From Cyclina sinensis (lineage: Eukaryota; Mollusca; Bivalvia; Venerida; Veneridae), in NCBI GenBank assembly GCA_012932295.1, contig JAAONU010000018.1:2040206-2104205 (forward strand): a stretch of DNA of 64,000 nucleotides. Reading direction: 5' to 3'. Shown in pieces: positions 14,201 to 22,904 of this stretch (its first letter is position 1; every line of letters starts with the position of its first letter). The notes beneath the pieces are model-generated. The model saw only the letters and a program-made list of their open reading frames with translations. It made no database searches and was not told the origin of the DNA. The position numbers and the translations under genes are program-made.

Positions 14201-17200
14201 ACAGTATGTCTCCCACAGACAGGGGGGAGACATAATAAACACATTTTTTTTAAAAATACCACCATGCATGAGGAAGTCATGAGCCAGACACGAACAACTT
14301 TTTCACTATATCCATATGAGGAATTAGCTAAAACTGTAAGTGTCCATTGTGACCTTGACCTTTAAACGAGCAACATATTTCTTGCATGTGACACGTCGAC
14401 TTCATATGATGATCACTTATGCCATATTATTTCGAAATCCAACCATGCACGACAAAGTTATGAGCCGGACACGAACATCTTTTGTATGTGGACAGGGTAA
14501 ACACTATATGCCTGCTCGCCATTATCATGGCAAGGGCATAAAAACTGCCATGTTTTTTAATGACACTATGTATTTATACCATGTTTACCTATAGTGTGTA
14601 GAATTTTAAACATAACATATCTACTCTGTGTATACTTAACGTGTTTATTTATATTTACATAGAAAAGGTGTAATACTAATTAATAAAATAAAAAAAAGTT
14701 ATTTTTATCTATACCTTGAGCATAATAAATCTTTCAGTGTGACCTTGACATTTTAGGTAAGGACATGCGTTTTGCAAGTAACATGTCACCTTGAATGTGC
14801 TGAACTCTTGTGCCAAGTTACTTTAAAATCCTTCAATGCATAACAAAATTACAGTCTGGTCATGAAAATGTGCTAATATACAGAATTTGATTCACTTTAA
14901 TCTCTAAGCATGACCTTGATATTTGAAGAAGAGACAAGAGTGTTGCACGCAATATGTTGTCTTGATGTGCTGAATACCTTTACAGTGTTAATTTAGAATC
15001 CTTTCTTACATGACAAAGTTACAGACCGGACATGAAAAAAATTGAAATACAGACACAGTGATGGACAGACAGACAGACAGACAGTGCAACTGTGGTATGC
15101 CCATATTCATGACTGTGAATTCTTCCAAGTGTGGTCTATTGATTTCAGAGAAATATTCATTCAAAGAACATGTGTACAGCTGCATGGATAACTGAGTATC
15201 ACAAAACTTGAGTATTCTGTGCTTGGGTGAGCTTTTCACAAAATTGTTAACAGGCTTCTACATGTATACTCAATATGAATAGATCCTTTTAAATTCAGGA
15301 AGAATACACAAAGCAATAGATTATGAGTATGAACCCCTACCTGTGATGTGGAATACAGACTTGAAACCTAAACCAAATCTGCCAACTTTCAATGGATCTT
15401 CCTCCTTAACACTACTGTATATCATCTGTATACCTTCCCAATCATCATCTGTGAATACTGCATCATTATACACACATAACGCTGGACCCTAAAAAAACAG
15501 AATCTCTTATGATATAAAGAATTCTCTTTCAAATTTAATTGCTGTAGCTTGGAAAACATGGTTTTGTAAGAAGTACTTCTCAATTAAAATTTTATGCATA
15601 GAAGAAGTTTGGTAGGACCTTATGCCCATTAAAACATCCCTGCCAAGTTTCCCTAACTTTTGCCTAGTGGGTTTAGAGATGCTGTGTAATGGAAGAGGTA
15701 GACACAGAATATGATCACAACAGCTATATGAGCTAATAAGTGTATAACTAGAAATTGTTTTTGATAAATGCATGTCTCCCCGTACATATCATTAACTATG
15801 AAGATTACTCGCTTATAACCATTCCTTTGAAGTTTCTTCAAAATCTGATCAGCTGTTAAGGAGAAATTCCTAAATGTATTCAAATTTGGACAAATCAAGG
15901 CCCACAACTCCATTAAAATTCAGCAAACTGGAACACATCAATAATATGCTTGACTACACTTGCTAATGATCATTCCTGTGAAGTTTTGTCAAAATCCAAC
16001 AAGTGATCTAGATCTAAGCAGTGGTTTTGGAAATATGCTGAAATATACTCAGTTTTGGACAAATCAAGCACTGCAATACTCTCAAAATTATACGACAGAA
16101 ACAAGCTGATGATATACATAACTGCACTTGGTCACCATTATTGCTGTGAGGTTTCCTTAAAATCCAACCAACCATTATGGAGATATGCCCAACTGTAACT
16201 AAATTTAGACAAATCAAGGGCAGCAACTCTGCTGCAAATCATCCAACCAGTATAAGCCAATAATATGTACAACTGCACTTGTTAACAATAATTGCTGTGA
16301 AGTTCTGTCAAAATCTAACTTACAATTATGGAGATATGCCAAACTGTATTCAAATTTGGACAATTAAATGCTATTATTATACAATGTATTACCTATAAAT
16401 AGACCCGATCCCATTGGTTCAAAGCGCAGTCAGCGACCAACAATATATCATTATATTCCTGCATTCTGGGTTTTTCCCATGTTATATTTTAGGTCTAAAA
16501 ATAGATTGCTGTTGATACTCGTAGCAGTGCTGTCTGGTGCCCGGCACACAGTTAAGAAAGTTACCCTAATGCCAAGAAATAAACAAAAAACATCCGGGCA
16601 CTTAGACTTTTTCCAAGAAGAGGTGTCTGGTGTGTTTTTGTTTTGTTTTTTTTTTCTGATGTTATATTGGATTTCAAAATCACCTGTCAAACTTCTGAGT
16701 ATTATTGTAATGTGAGAATGAGTATAAAAAGTCCTACAAAAAATTAACACATTGTAATGAATGTAAAATCAGTCTGGAAGAAAACTTAGTAGAAACAATT
16801 GTATGTAGTCATATAATAAAACAGTTATTGACTAGTGTGCCATAGAATATGATGTGATATTCACATCATATTCAATGGCACACTAGTCAATAATTGTATA
16901 TTACTTCGATTGAAATCATCTAACTGGAACATGACGTAAATATGCATAACCACTTTTGCTTATAACCATTCCTGTGTAGTTTCCTCAAAATCTGATCAGG
17001 GGTTTTGGAGATATGCCTTAATGTATTAAAACTTGGAAAAATCAAGGGCCACAACTCTGCTAAAAATCAGCCAACCAGAACACATCAACAGTGGGCAATT
17101 TGAAACACAAAGCTTTCCTTTATAAATAACAGAAGATTATATACTATAAAGCATTTAACAAGTCTAAAATGAGACTGGGTTGTAAGACCTAGTCTGGGAT

Positions 17201-20200
17201 TTGTTTCAGACATTTTACGATATTTAAAAAAGAATTAGTTATATATTGCACAATGTGTTATTCTATCATAATTTTTTTTTTCAGTTATTGTCTGGACAAG
17301 CAATACAACATTAGCTTTATATGTAACATTACTCTTGTGCTAAATGCAACTGAAAAGGTTGAGAGAAAGATTGTGCCTGATGAGATCATCTTTACTTATT
17401 TTCTAGACTACACCCTACTCAGTCTTTTAGCTGACACAAAGTTTAGAGTTCTTGCATACTGAATCAAGCTATTTTCAGCATTTTCATCCATTAAAGATTT
17501 TCAAAGTATCTTTCAAGTGTTTTAATAAGTTTGAATACAGACTGCCTGAAGCTCGAATATATGAATGACATCAAGACATGTTGTTCCTACTCAGGAATTT
17601 ATACTACCACTACTTTTTAGTAGTAATGCATACCCGGGAATGCATACCCCTTTAAAATCAAATTACCAATGTTGTCAGAGTGATGTCATGAGTAAACAAT
17701 GCAACATCAAGTGTTGCACAACTCCTATTACAAAGGTGAGTGTAAAATCCAATATCAGCTTACATGACAGTCTGGTTTTGGTAAGCAAGAAATTGTAATC
17801 TTACTCTCCAATGTGATATTAGTCATGCAACAACCTTCAAGTCCCATTATTCAAGTAACTCTGACATCATTAGCAACTGTCAAAAAGATTTAGTAAAACA
17901 TTTTGCAAATTAAATTATTATATTATATTTTATTATAATAAAAGTTATTCAAGAAATAAGTATAATGTATACAAGGAAACATATCATTTATGCCTTTGCA
18001 GTTCAGTTCAGGGGATTTTTACCCAAACACATGAAAGATATTTAATTAAAATATGAACATTTGTGAAGCAGACATATACAGAAAATCGTAACAGTTTGGA
18101 AAATCCACACTGATCATTTACACTGTTACATTACTGCCACTGTTGTAACATTATCCCACAGTCTCCTTTAAGACAAACTAGAAAATACCTTGAAAAATTT
18201 GGAGTATAAAGGAGTAGTTTCATCCGCTTCCTCATCTGAGCAGTCATCATTTATTCTCCTGTTGTCAAACAGGATCTTGACTTCTCTTGCCCCTGCATCT
18301 TCTGCATTCTGAATAAGCTCCTGATAAAAGTATCAAACCATTAAAAAGGTATTCTAAAATGTTTAAAGTGTATGAAAATGTTGATAATGAATTACTACTA
18401 CAATGCGACGACTATTTGTGGTCTTGAAGGTCACAGGTTTGAATTCTTGTAAGTTGAAAGGTCCTGCCTTCAGTATTTGTCCTATTGTTGCTAGGAAGCC
18501 ATCTTAGCTGAACAGTCACTCTGACTTTGACATTTAATGCAGCCCTTCATCTACTAACCAATACCAACCAATGCATGAAATTTGAGTCCAAGTTTACTAT
18601 TTTCTTACATAACTGAACAAAAATTGTTTGATAGGTTGTTATGGTTCAGTGCATGCCAGCCTACAGTGTATAAATGCCACCACTGACAACTGTATCAATG
18701 ATGGAGTGGATCAGTGGTCCAGTGTTGACGTGCTTGGACTGGTAACCCAGCAGTCCTGAGATTGATTCCCCGCTCATCCACTAACATTACTAATAGTTTT
18801 TCAGATGAAATGTTACACTGAGGTCCCATGTATCAGTGCTATCCACTGAGCATGCAAAAGAACCAAGGCTGTCTCCGGAATAGGATGCTTTCTGTATTTT
18901 GCACTATCCCCTACAACATAAAGTAACTAAACTCTGTAGGGGTCGTAGGTCATATGGGCAACCAGTACCAATGATAAATAAACTAAACAGATAAAGAGTG
19001 TATCAGTGAACTGATTATTTGGCTCAGTGGTAAGAGCACTGCTTTTCAATGTGGGAAGACCCGAGTTCGAATCCCACTCTAGGTGGTCATTTTCAAGATG
19101 CATTCCATCTTTCTGTTACCAACTTTCATATTCGTCAGATGGGGGATTTTCTTAGATAACCCCTCCTTGACTTAGTAATAATAATAAAAGATCTTTCAAG
19201 ATTCCTGATGTAAGAACATCATCATCATTTAAATGATAACTTTCTCGAGAGGGATGTGTTATGGCCTACAATTTTATAAATACAACCTCTGACAACCATG
19301 TCAGGGAAAGGAGTGGATCAGTGGTCCAATGGTAATGCACTGAACTGGTAACCCTAGGGTCCAGAGATTGATCCCCCGCTCCTCCACTAGCATTACTAAA
19401 TCTCTTTCAGAGACATTAAACCGAGGTTCCATGTATCAGTGCTGTACACTGGGCATGCAAAAGAACCAGTGATGTCTCTGGAATGGGATGCATTTTTCTG
19501 TTTTGAACTTTTTATGTTCATAAGAAAGTGCAGCTCCCTATGAGTTTGATCTTTGACACGCAAAGTCTACAGATAACAGGGGCTATCATTCAAATCTTAA
19601 AACAGAACTAAGTTTAAAAGTTACTAGATTCACTTTTTCTTTATTGATTGATCAAACACCACTTTTAAAGAATAGGTCCCTAAGAAGTTGACTTTTGATG
19701 CAGTGAGCATAAAATTAATAGAATTTATCTAGACATGCCCAACCAACCAACAGAAACTCTTAGGGACATACGTACAATGATTATTGAGTTACAGATCAGA
19801 AATCATTTTGAAAGTGCAGGCCTCTGTGAGCTTGACATTTGACTCCCAATAAACCCATTATGCAGATCACAAAAACTATTGCCTTCTACTAACTGTGCCT
19901 CTAAAATCTGAAGGTCCTATATTTAATCATTTGTATTGACTGGAAACAAAATTGTAAGTCCAGGCCCCTGTGAGCTTGACCTTTGCCCAAGTGGGCCTAC
20001 TATCATGCACAACCATCATCCATCAAGGAAAGCATTTGTTCTTGAGAACAATGACTTTTGGAGGTAGTTACAATATAGAGACAACCAGACATCAGCTATA
20101 TAAGGTAACATTCCAATCTTTTCATCTTTATGTTTAGATTTCTGATGTTTCAATGCTTACCGCTTAACCAGTTCTCGGTTATCAGTGAAATACCAACAAA

Positions 20201-21805
20201 GCTTTTAATCACCAACAGAACTAAAAGAAGACTTATTCTATGTAACCAGATAAATAATCCTACTCATTGATCAAAGCAATATATAGTACCTTGAGAATCT
20301 GTCCGCCATCTGGATATTCGGATAAAATGCCTTTTAGCTGTTTGATTAATGGAGGTTGTTTCATCCGTGAGTAAATGATAGTCTTCTTCTTTTTGACGCC
20401 ATCACTTGTCGATGCTTGATATAAAAATAGAAAGTGATATTTGTATTTCTTTTTTTTTTTTTTTTTCGCTACCAAGTGCTTGTATGCCATTTCATTTGTG
20501 TCAGTTAAGATGTATTTTCCAGGATATTTTCAATTATGAAGTTTACAGCTTTTTTAATAGGGTTGCATGCTTGCACCCTGTTCAGTGTTGGCAGTAATCT
20601 GGCCTCTTGCTTAATGAATACAAATAGTAACAAATTCCGAGCATAAACAATGTAGATCTTGAATTTTGTTACCAAAAGAGAAAGCTAGTGCAAATCAGTT
20701 TGTTTAATGTAACTGAAGTATAATGTATGAGAAAGTATGTGTAACCTGAAGGTAAGGGCCAAAAAAGATAGGGATATAAAAGTTGCTATCAGAGTTTGTC
20801 ACTTTGTTTGCTTGCAATATTTGATTGGTCAAACAATTTGCTGATTTAAATAACAGTCACAACAAGGCTCATCTTTGAAGGCGCTTCAGGTGATAACTTT
20901 GCCCTGTATATTCCATTGTCACTCAGAGGTCAAATTCATTGAAACAATTATGTCTCAGTGATCGATATTACACACAAGACAGCTTGCCAAAGTCAACTTT
21001 CAAATTGGTATTGGCCCACAATGATGACGGTACTAACTTCTTATTAGCCAAACAGAGTGAGAATCTATCAGCCAATTGTATGCCATCTTAGTTAAACTGT
21101 AGACCCCAAGGTCAGCAGTCCTGAACAATTATGTCTTAAACTGTGGATTAAGTGATAACCATACTTTCTAGTGTCATATTAAGTAAACATGGGCTATTAT
21201 CACTAATTGACAGAAACAAAGCACAGTCTTTGTCAGGTGCTACTGGTGCAGTCATCTCGAAACTCCATCAGTCCGATGAACATGTCAAGTAAAGAAATCA
21301 GAAAGTCCTAAAATTCACCAAATTTCTCAGTTTCCAACTATTCTAATATTAGAACTATTCTACTTTCACTTTACTTATAACCAGAGGTGCAGAAATGTCT
21401 GAAGCTTAATCTGTCTGATTGCCTGACGAATACCCTCCTCCCCTACTTAAAGCATTGAGAATTTTTTTTACTATTTTTGAGGGCGGCAAAATCAAGCACT
21501 GAATGAGATACAGGGAAGCTGATAATCTCATTAAAATACAAGCATTGAATACATCATTATTATACTTGTAGTAGCAAATCAACATCAGCGCTACTGCCTT
21601 TAAACAGTATTTAAAACACTATTACATGTATAAGTTGGGGTTTTTTTAAATACTTCTGCAAACAGTAAATTGTGTTCTATTTTGTACATTAGATGTTACA
21701 TTTCTTATATCCTGTTCTTTAATGTCACAAAGATAAGTATTGTGAACAGATTTCTTGTGAATAAAAGCACATTATCTTACTGCGTTGATTATTTAGGTCG
21801 AACAT
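658..21805 (-). CDS. Sacsin-like GHKL ATPase gene, 5' part (five exons, 3' end outside the window)
   Basis: The spliced minus-strand product resembles the N-terminus of sacsin, a large co-chaperone whose repeat regions carry an Hsp90-like ATPase fold. Exons are 21805-21781, 20414-20290, 18320-18189, 15488-15341 and 2226-658. All junctions are GT/AG and the phases chain as 1, 0, 0, 1, giving 1999 coding nt (666 codons plus one base). Visible motifs are [12 protein letters not shown] and YPDGGQILK before the splice, [11 protein letters not shown] (residues 51-61, the ATP/Mg N-box), GRFGLGF (130-136, glycine-rich lid), GTLFWFPLR (near 208), FCFLPLP (near 376) and GYFALSQNR (near 397). These are hallmarks of a sacsin repeat region. 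No ubiquitin-like domain precedes the ATPase fold, unlike vertebrate sacsin. The gene continues past the left edge, since exon 5 ends at a donor. Bivalves carry several sacsin-like paralogues, so orthology to SACS is not claimed. Confidence 0.88.
2505..3650 (+). repeat. Tandem array A: eight units of about 145 bp
   Basis: The landmark GTTGCATTGAATTCC or a near variant starts at 2566, 2712, 2857, 2998, 3144, 3291, 3436 and 3582, giving steps of 141-147 bp. Each unit also has AAGTTATGCTC(T/C)GGACAAGG, GGGCAATAACTC and a GAGTTATGGCTCTTG-like block. Units differ from one another by many substitutions, so the array is old. It is related to the cores at 10730-11250, 28300-29150 and 42000-42440. It sits in intron 4 of the sacsin-like gene. 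Confidence 0.9.
3651..3715 (+). repeat. Terminal hairpin segment closing array A
   Basis: Array A ends in a GACCGACC-rich stretch and then an inverted repeat: TATACCCCC (3677-3685) and GGGGGTATA (3700-3708) around a 14-nt loop. Comparable short inverted ends close other elements in the window, for example the GGGGAGCATAA ends near 29270 and 29520. I infer that this is the terminus of a mobile element whose core is array A. No matching other end was found. Confidence 0.6.
3716..4680 (+). repeat. Degenerate GACCTTGACC array, about 143-bp period, ending in a CA run
   Basis: The block TGACCT...CTACTGACC followed by CAAAAACAAT recurs near 4046, 4189, 4332 and 4475, steps of 143 bp. The array is followed by a C-run and a short (CA)n microsatellite around 4650-4671. 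The same class makes up 13740-14160. No coding potential. Confidence 0.75.
4861..6460 (+). mobile_element. Hairpin-headed, tandem-cored element H1 (HINE/pearl-like candidate)
   Basis: The left end is ACAAGAG followed by an imperfect hairpin, AGGGTCA-TGA-TGGCCCT (4866-4882), then GCTCACCTGAGTA (4888-4900). The right end is TGCTCAGGTAAGCT (6445-6458), an inverted version of that motif. Between them lie about seven degenerate units of 155-170 bp marked by AACTTGGTAGAGGTCCACTAG and GACAAGAAGATTTT. One subterminal inverted repeat, one hairpin end and a tandem core match the known layout of Helentron-associated elements. No transposase was seen, so it would be non-autonomous. Family assignment is inference. 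Confidence 0.65.
6590..8345 (+). repeat. Tandem array B: 13 units of about 144 bp forming alternating dimers
   Basis: The landmark (A)CTCAATGTGTGCAA recurs near 6635, 6778, 6891, 7033, 7178, 7315, 7462, 7608, 7752, 7895, 8041, 8185 and 8329. Odd units read TCAATAGGGGTCATTC and ACAGAGTGTAA; even units read a variant such as TGTATAGGGGTCATCC or TTCTAGGGGTCATCC, with ACATGGCAGAAATGG. The true period is therefore a dimer of about 288 bp. The last two dimers are nearly identical, indicating recent duplication. Most units carry GACCTTGACCTTTGA. Confidence 0.92.
8346..8560 (+). repeat. End segment of array B with a GC-rich imperfect palindrome
   Basis: Directly after the array, 8420-8447 forms a 28-bp imperfect palindrome (GGACAGACGGCC on the left, GGCCGGCTGTCC on the right). 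TTGCCCCCTTTGAGCATAAA follows. GC-rich GGACGGACAGAC segments followed by a short inverted end also close other elements in this window, so I read this as an element terminus. Confidence 0.5.
8561..8952. other. Unannotated intron stretch
   Basis: AT-rich intronic sequence with no repeat signature, exon-like segment or RNA gene that I can recognise. Confidence 0.5.
8953..10280 (+). mobile_element. Hairpin-headed element H2, same family as H1
   Basis: It starts ACAAGAAG with a decayed hairpin and then GCCCACCTGAGTACTTAGG. It ends CTGCTCAGGTGAGCTATAA, the inverted counterpart. The core is degenerate units of about 170-250 bp with TTGGTAGA, CAAGAAGATTTT and TATATAAGCCT blocks. It is more diverged than H1 and lies in the same intron. 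Confidence 0.6.
10509..11325 (+). mobile_element. Hairpin-headed element H3 with four 145-bp core units
   Basis: The head is ACAAGGC with a perfect hairpin TCGGT-AAA-ACCGA (10518-10530) and then TATGCTCCCC (10533-10542). The core landmark GCC(A/C)TCTACC recurs at 10742, 10886, 11030 and 11177, steps of 144-147 bp. The tail has a GGACAGA-rich stretch followed by GGGGAGGATAA (11310-11320), an inverted version of TATGCTCCCC. The core is homologous to array A. No coding capacity. Confidence 0.68.
11490..12745 (+). repeat. Degenerate GACCTTGACCTTTGACC repeat block
   Basis: Several units carry CATCATGGTGAACATTTGTA, AAGTTATGCTC(T/C)GGACA and GACCTTGACCTTTG motifs. A sub-unit containing TTTGACCTTTGACCTCTTGTG is repeated at about 11975 and 12240. 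Perfect TGACCTTTGACCT copies lie at 11978-11990 and 12128-12140. The block is intronic and non-coding. Confidence 0.7.
13010..13188 (+). repeat. Left part of a dispersed repeat split by an inserted element
   Basis: This segment (TTAAAGATATACTATACCC to GGTGCTTTCTTAAAA) matches the reverse complement of 27057-27180. Its continuation in the 27-kb copy matches 14541-14672 here, so this copy is interrupted by 13189-14540. Confidence 0.7.
13189..14540 (+). mobile_element. Inserted hairpin-headed segment H12 with an empty site at 27 kb
   Basis: The head is ACTAGAAAT with a perfect hairpin GTGTC-TGAAG-GACAC (13198-13212) and then ATGCCCCCA. The core includes three 145-bp GACCTTGACCTTT units starting at 13753, 13898 and 14042. 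There are two candidate tails, AGGGGGGAGACATAA (14221-14235) and AGGGCATAA (near 14540). Flanks on both sides match one uninterrupted repeat at 26938-27180, so the segment was inserted there, perhaps as a nested pair. The joined flank shows an A-run and no clear target duplication. Confidence 0.68.
14047..14059 (-). promoter_or_regulatory. Perfect DR1-type nuclear-receptor motif within a repeat unit
   Basis: Minus-strand AGGTCAAAGGTCA is two AGGTCA half-sites with one-base spacing, the consensus for RXR, HNF4 and COUP-TF type dimers. The overlapping TCAAGGTCA just downstream on that strand is an extended half-site of the NR5A/ERR type. Other perfect copies are at 11978, 12128, 59205 and 59378. 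Binding is not shown. Confidence 0.3.
14541..14672 (+). repeat. Right part of the split dispersed repeat
   Basis: The segment AAACTGCCATGTTTTTTAAT through ATAGAAAAGGTGTAATA matches the reverse complement of 26938-27056. Together with 13010-13188 it makes one repeat copy. Confidence 0.7.
14700..15110 (+). repeat. Degenerate repeat block with GACAGACAGAC tail
   Basis: Two or three units carry GTGTGACCTTGACATTT, TTTTGCA(A/C)G and ACAAAATTACAG(T/A)C motifs and end in a GACAGACAGACAGAC run near 15065-15083. The same class occurs at 12840-12990. Confidence 0.55.
15341..15488 (-). CDS. Sacsin-like exon 4: glycine-rich ATP-lid region
   Basis: The 148-nt exon (49 codons plus one base) has acceptor TTTTTTTAG| and donor ACAG|GTAGGG. 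It encodes [20 protein letters not shown] and, further on, [19 protein letters not shown]. The GRFGLGF motif is the glycine-rich segment that closes over the nucleotide, and the DDW...GI block is typical of sacsin repeat regions. The last base joins AC of exon 5 to make the Asp of HITDYPSV. An intron of about 13.1 kb follows, unusually long next to the 2.0-2.9 kb introns before it. Confidence 0.92.
15600..17100 (+). repeat. Degenerate units with GGACAAATCAAGGG blocks
   Basis: The block TTTGGACAAATCAAGG recurs near 15889, 16058, 16208 and 17036, with GTGAAGTTTCCTCAAAATCT and GGAGATATGCC blocks between. Spacing is about 150-170 bp where consecutive. A stretch without repeat signature (16400-16820) interrupts the series. 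It lies in intron 3 of the sacsin-like gene. Confidence 0.6.
16825..16893. repeat. 69-bp near-perfect palindrome (33-bp arms, 3-nt loop)
   Basis: The left arm 16825-16857 and right arm 16861-16893 are reverse complements with a single mismatch, around a TAT loop. Transcribed from either strand it would form one long hairpin. It lies within intron 3, between degenerate repeat units. No flanking duplication was identified. Confidence 0.9.
17100..18188. other. Intron stretch without recognisable elements
   Basis: AT-rich sequence between exons 4 and 3 of the sacsin-like gene. Small open frames here lack family resemblance, and no repeats, RNA genes or convincing exons were seen. Confidence 0.5.
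18189..18320 (-). CDS. Sacsin-like exon 3: N-box of the Hsp90-type ATPase
   Basis: The 132-nt exon (44 codons, phase 0 on both sides) has acceptor TTATCAG| and donor AAG|GTATTT. It begins [20 protein letters not shown]. This N-box contains the Glu and Asn that in GHKL ATPases activate water and bind Mg-ATP. The rest is an acidic, low-conservation linker ([11 protein letters not shown]) before SKFFK. Length and boundaries fit the sacsin repeat-region pattern, in which the next block starts GPALCVYND. Confidence 0.92.
18662..18990 (+). mobile_element. tRNA-derived SINE, copy 1
   Basis: It has a leader TATAAATGCC...CACTGACAAC, then a tRNA-like region with GTGGATCAGTGGTCCAGTG and GAGATTGATTCCCC, then a body with GAGGTCCCATGTATCAGTGC and GCATGCAAAAGAACCA. 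Copy 2 at 19265-19512 matches it through most of its length. The body continues to an A-rich end near 18990. It lies in intron 2 of the sacsin-like gene. Confidence 0.75.
19005..19192 (+). mobile_element. tRNA-headed SINE with (TAA)n tail
   Basis: Box A-like TGGCTCAGTGG (19019-19030) and box B-like GAGTTCGAATCCC (about 19063-19075) mark an internal Pol III promoter. The would-be anticodon stem does not pair properly, so this is a SINE head and not a tRNA gene. The tail is AATAATAATAAAAG near 19175-19190. It is similar in head type to the element at 45365. Confidence 0.65.
19265..19512 (+). mobile_element. tRNA-derived SINE, copy 2 (3' truncated)
   Basis: The leader TATAAATACAACCTCTGACA, the head GTGGATCAGTGGTCCAATGG, and the body GTTCCATGTATCAGTGC and GCATGCAAAAGAACCAG match copy 1 at 18662-18990. 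It stops around GGATGCATTTTTCTG, short of the copy 1 end. Confidence 0.75.
19520..20110 (+). repeat. Weak degenerate repeats
   Basis: Faint GTGAGCTTGACCTTTG and TTGAGTTACAGATC-type blocks recur at about 150-170 bp (near 19540, 19826, 19970). These are probably old members of the GACCTTGACC class. Confidence 0.4.
20290..20414 (-). CDS. Sacsin-like exon 2: start of the ATPase fold
   Basis: The 125-nt exon has acceptor TATCAAG| at 20415-20416 and donor AAG|GTACTA at 20289. It encodes 41 codons after a two-base codon remainder, including [12 protein letters not shown] and [10 protein letters not shown]. The latter is the sequence that directly precedes the N-box in sacsin-family proteins. It splices in phase 0 to exon 3, giving [17 protein letters not shown] across the junction, which is the strongest confirmation of the model. 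A poly-A run upstream of the acceptor on this strand is unlikely to be coding. The lysine-rich stretch KKKK lies before the conserved block. Confidence 0.88.
20415..21780. other. First intron of the sacsin-like gene, mostly unique
   Basis: AT-rich sequence between candidate exon 1 and exon 2. It begins with a 16-20 nt T-run (poly-A on the gene strand) near 20450-20466. No repeats or other genes were recognised. Confidence 0.5.
21781..21805 (-). CDS. Candidate first coding exon of the sacsin-like gene
   Basis: An ATG at 21805 opens eight codons (MFDLNNQR) plus one base and ends at a good donor, A|GTAAGA, at 21781. A TAA lies in frame five codons upstream of the ATG, so the frame cannot extend further. 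The single leftover base (phase 1) is what the acceptor of the next exon requires; joining them makes a Thr codon and leads into STSDGV. This is inference from splice sites and phase only. A different upstream exon, or initiation at the internal Met shortly before the QPPLIKQL motif, is possible. Confidence 0.5.
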
Positions 21806-22160
21806 TTTACAAGCAAGACTTTAGCTAAAAAGATCGATTAACCCTCTTCAACTTTTGATTCCCTGCATCGGTAAATTCAAGATGGCGAAATTGTTAAACC
21901 AAACATCCAAGAAATGCGAAATAAAATTAAAAGAATGGAAAATTTGTATGTTCTATTAGTTTGAAAATACTCAACTGATAAATTTTAAATCGAACAGTTT
22001 TTTTAAATACTAAAGTCTCTCTAACTTTTAACTAAAATCATTCTGGACTATTTCTGATCAGTTTGATCTTTGGCTGTAAATAAACATATTATTACACATG
22101 ACATGACTTTGAAAGGCTCTGGGGAGGTTTTCCGATTTATTTAAAATTAAAAAAAAAAAT

Positions 22161-22195
22161 AGAGGGTCCATGGGACCCTGGGTTGCTCACCTGCC
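22161..22195 (+). mobile_element. Hairpin head of an H1-family element (solitary)
   Basis: AGGGTCC-ATG-GGACCCT (22163-22179) is a perfect 7-bp stem, followed by GCTCACCTG (22184-22192) as in H1. Downstream sequence does not show the H1 tandem core, so this is a truncated or rearranged copy. Confidence 0.55.
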
Positions 22196-22904
22196 AACAA
22201 CTGCTCAATGGTTGCAAGAGTCAGTGGATGCAAATACAATTGCCAATTGACTCAAAGGGTGAAGGCAATTATGACCATGGGGTCATCTTTGGTAGAGTTT
22301 CGCTAGATATTGTGCGTCATCAGGATTGTTAAAGCACAACGTGGACTATAATGGACTGAGCCTCATAAAAAATATATCAGGCACGTATACACATGATACC
22401 TAACATGTTTAAAGTTTCAAAGCAGTATCTTGAAAAATGTAGAAGTTTGTGCCGCAATATTTTTTAAAAAATCCTGCCGTTATACAAAAAACTAGGTTGC
22501 TGTGAACTGAATGTTGGAACACCGTTCCAAACAGGGATTATGTACATGACACATGTTCACTCTATTGCCAGTTCTGCTAATTATTTTAAAATCCAACCAT
22601 AGATGCAAAAAATATATGGGCAAGACACAAACTATCAGCAGTAAGGCCTATATAGCAGAACTTACTAAGTTCAGAGGGTTGCTGTGACATGGACCTTGGA
22701 GTGAGAAACATGGGTTTCGAGTGTAACACATACTTATTTTAATTTTTGGTTGTAAGGGTTGCACAGACTTTCAGTCTTTAAGTAATGTTATTTATAATAC
22801 TAGAACTTTTATTAAAATACAATGTACACAATTATAAAGAAAAAGATTCATAACAGAAAAAATGTGTAAATGCAATCTTTAATAAAATAGAACAATATTA
22901 GCCC

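Noticed and set aside
19019..19088. Possible functional tRNA gene
   Set aside because: Box A and box B are present but the anticodon stem does not pair and a SINE-like tail follows.
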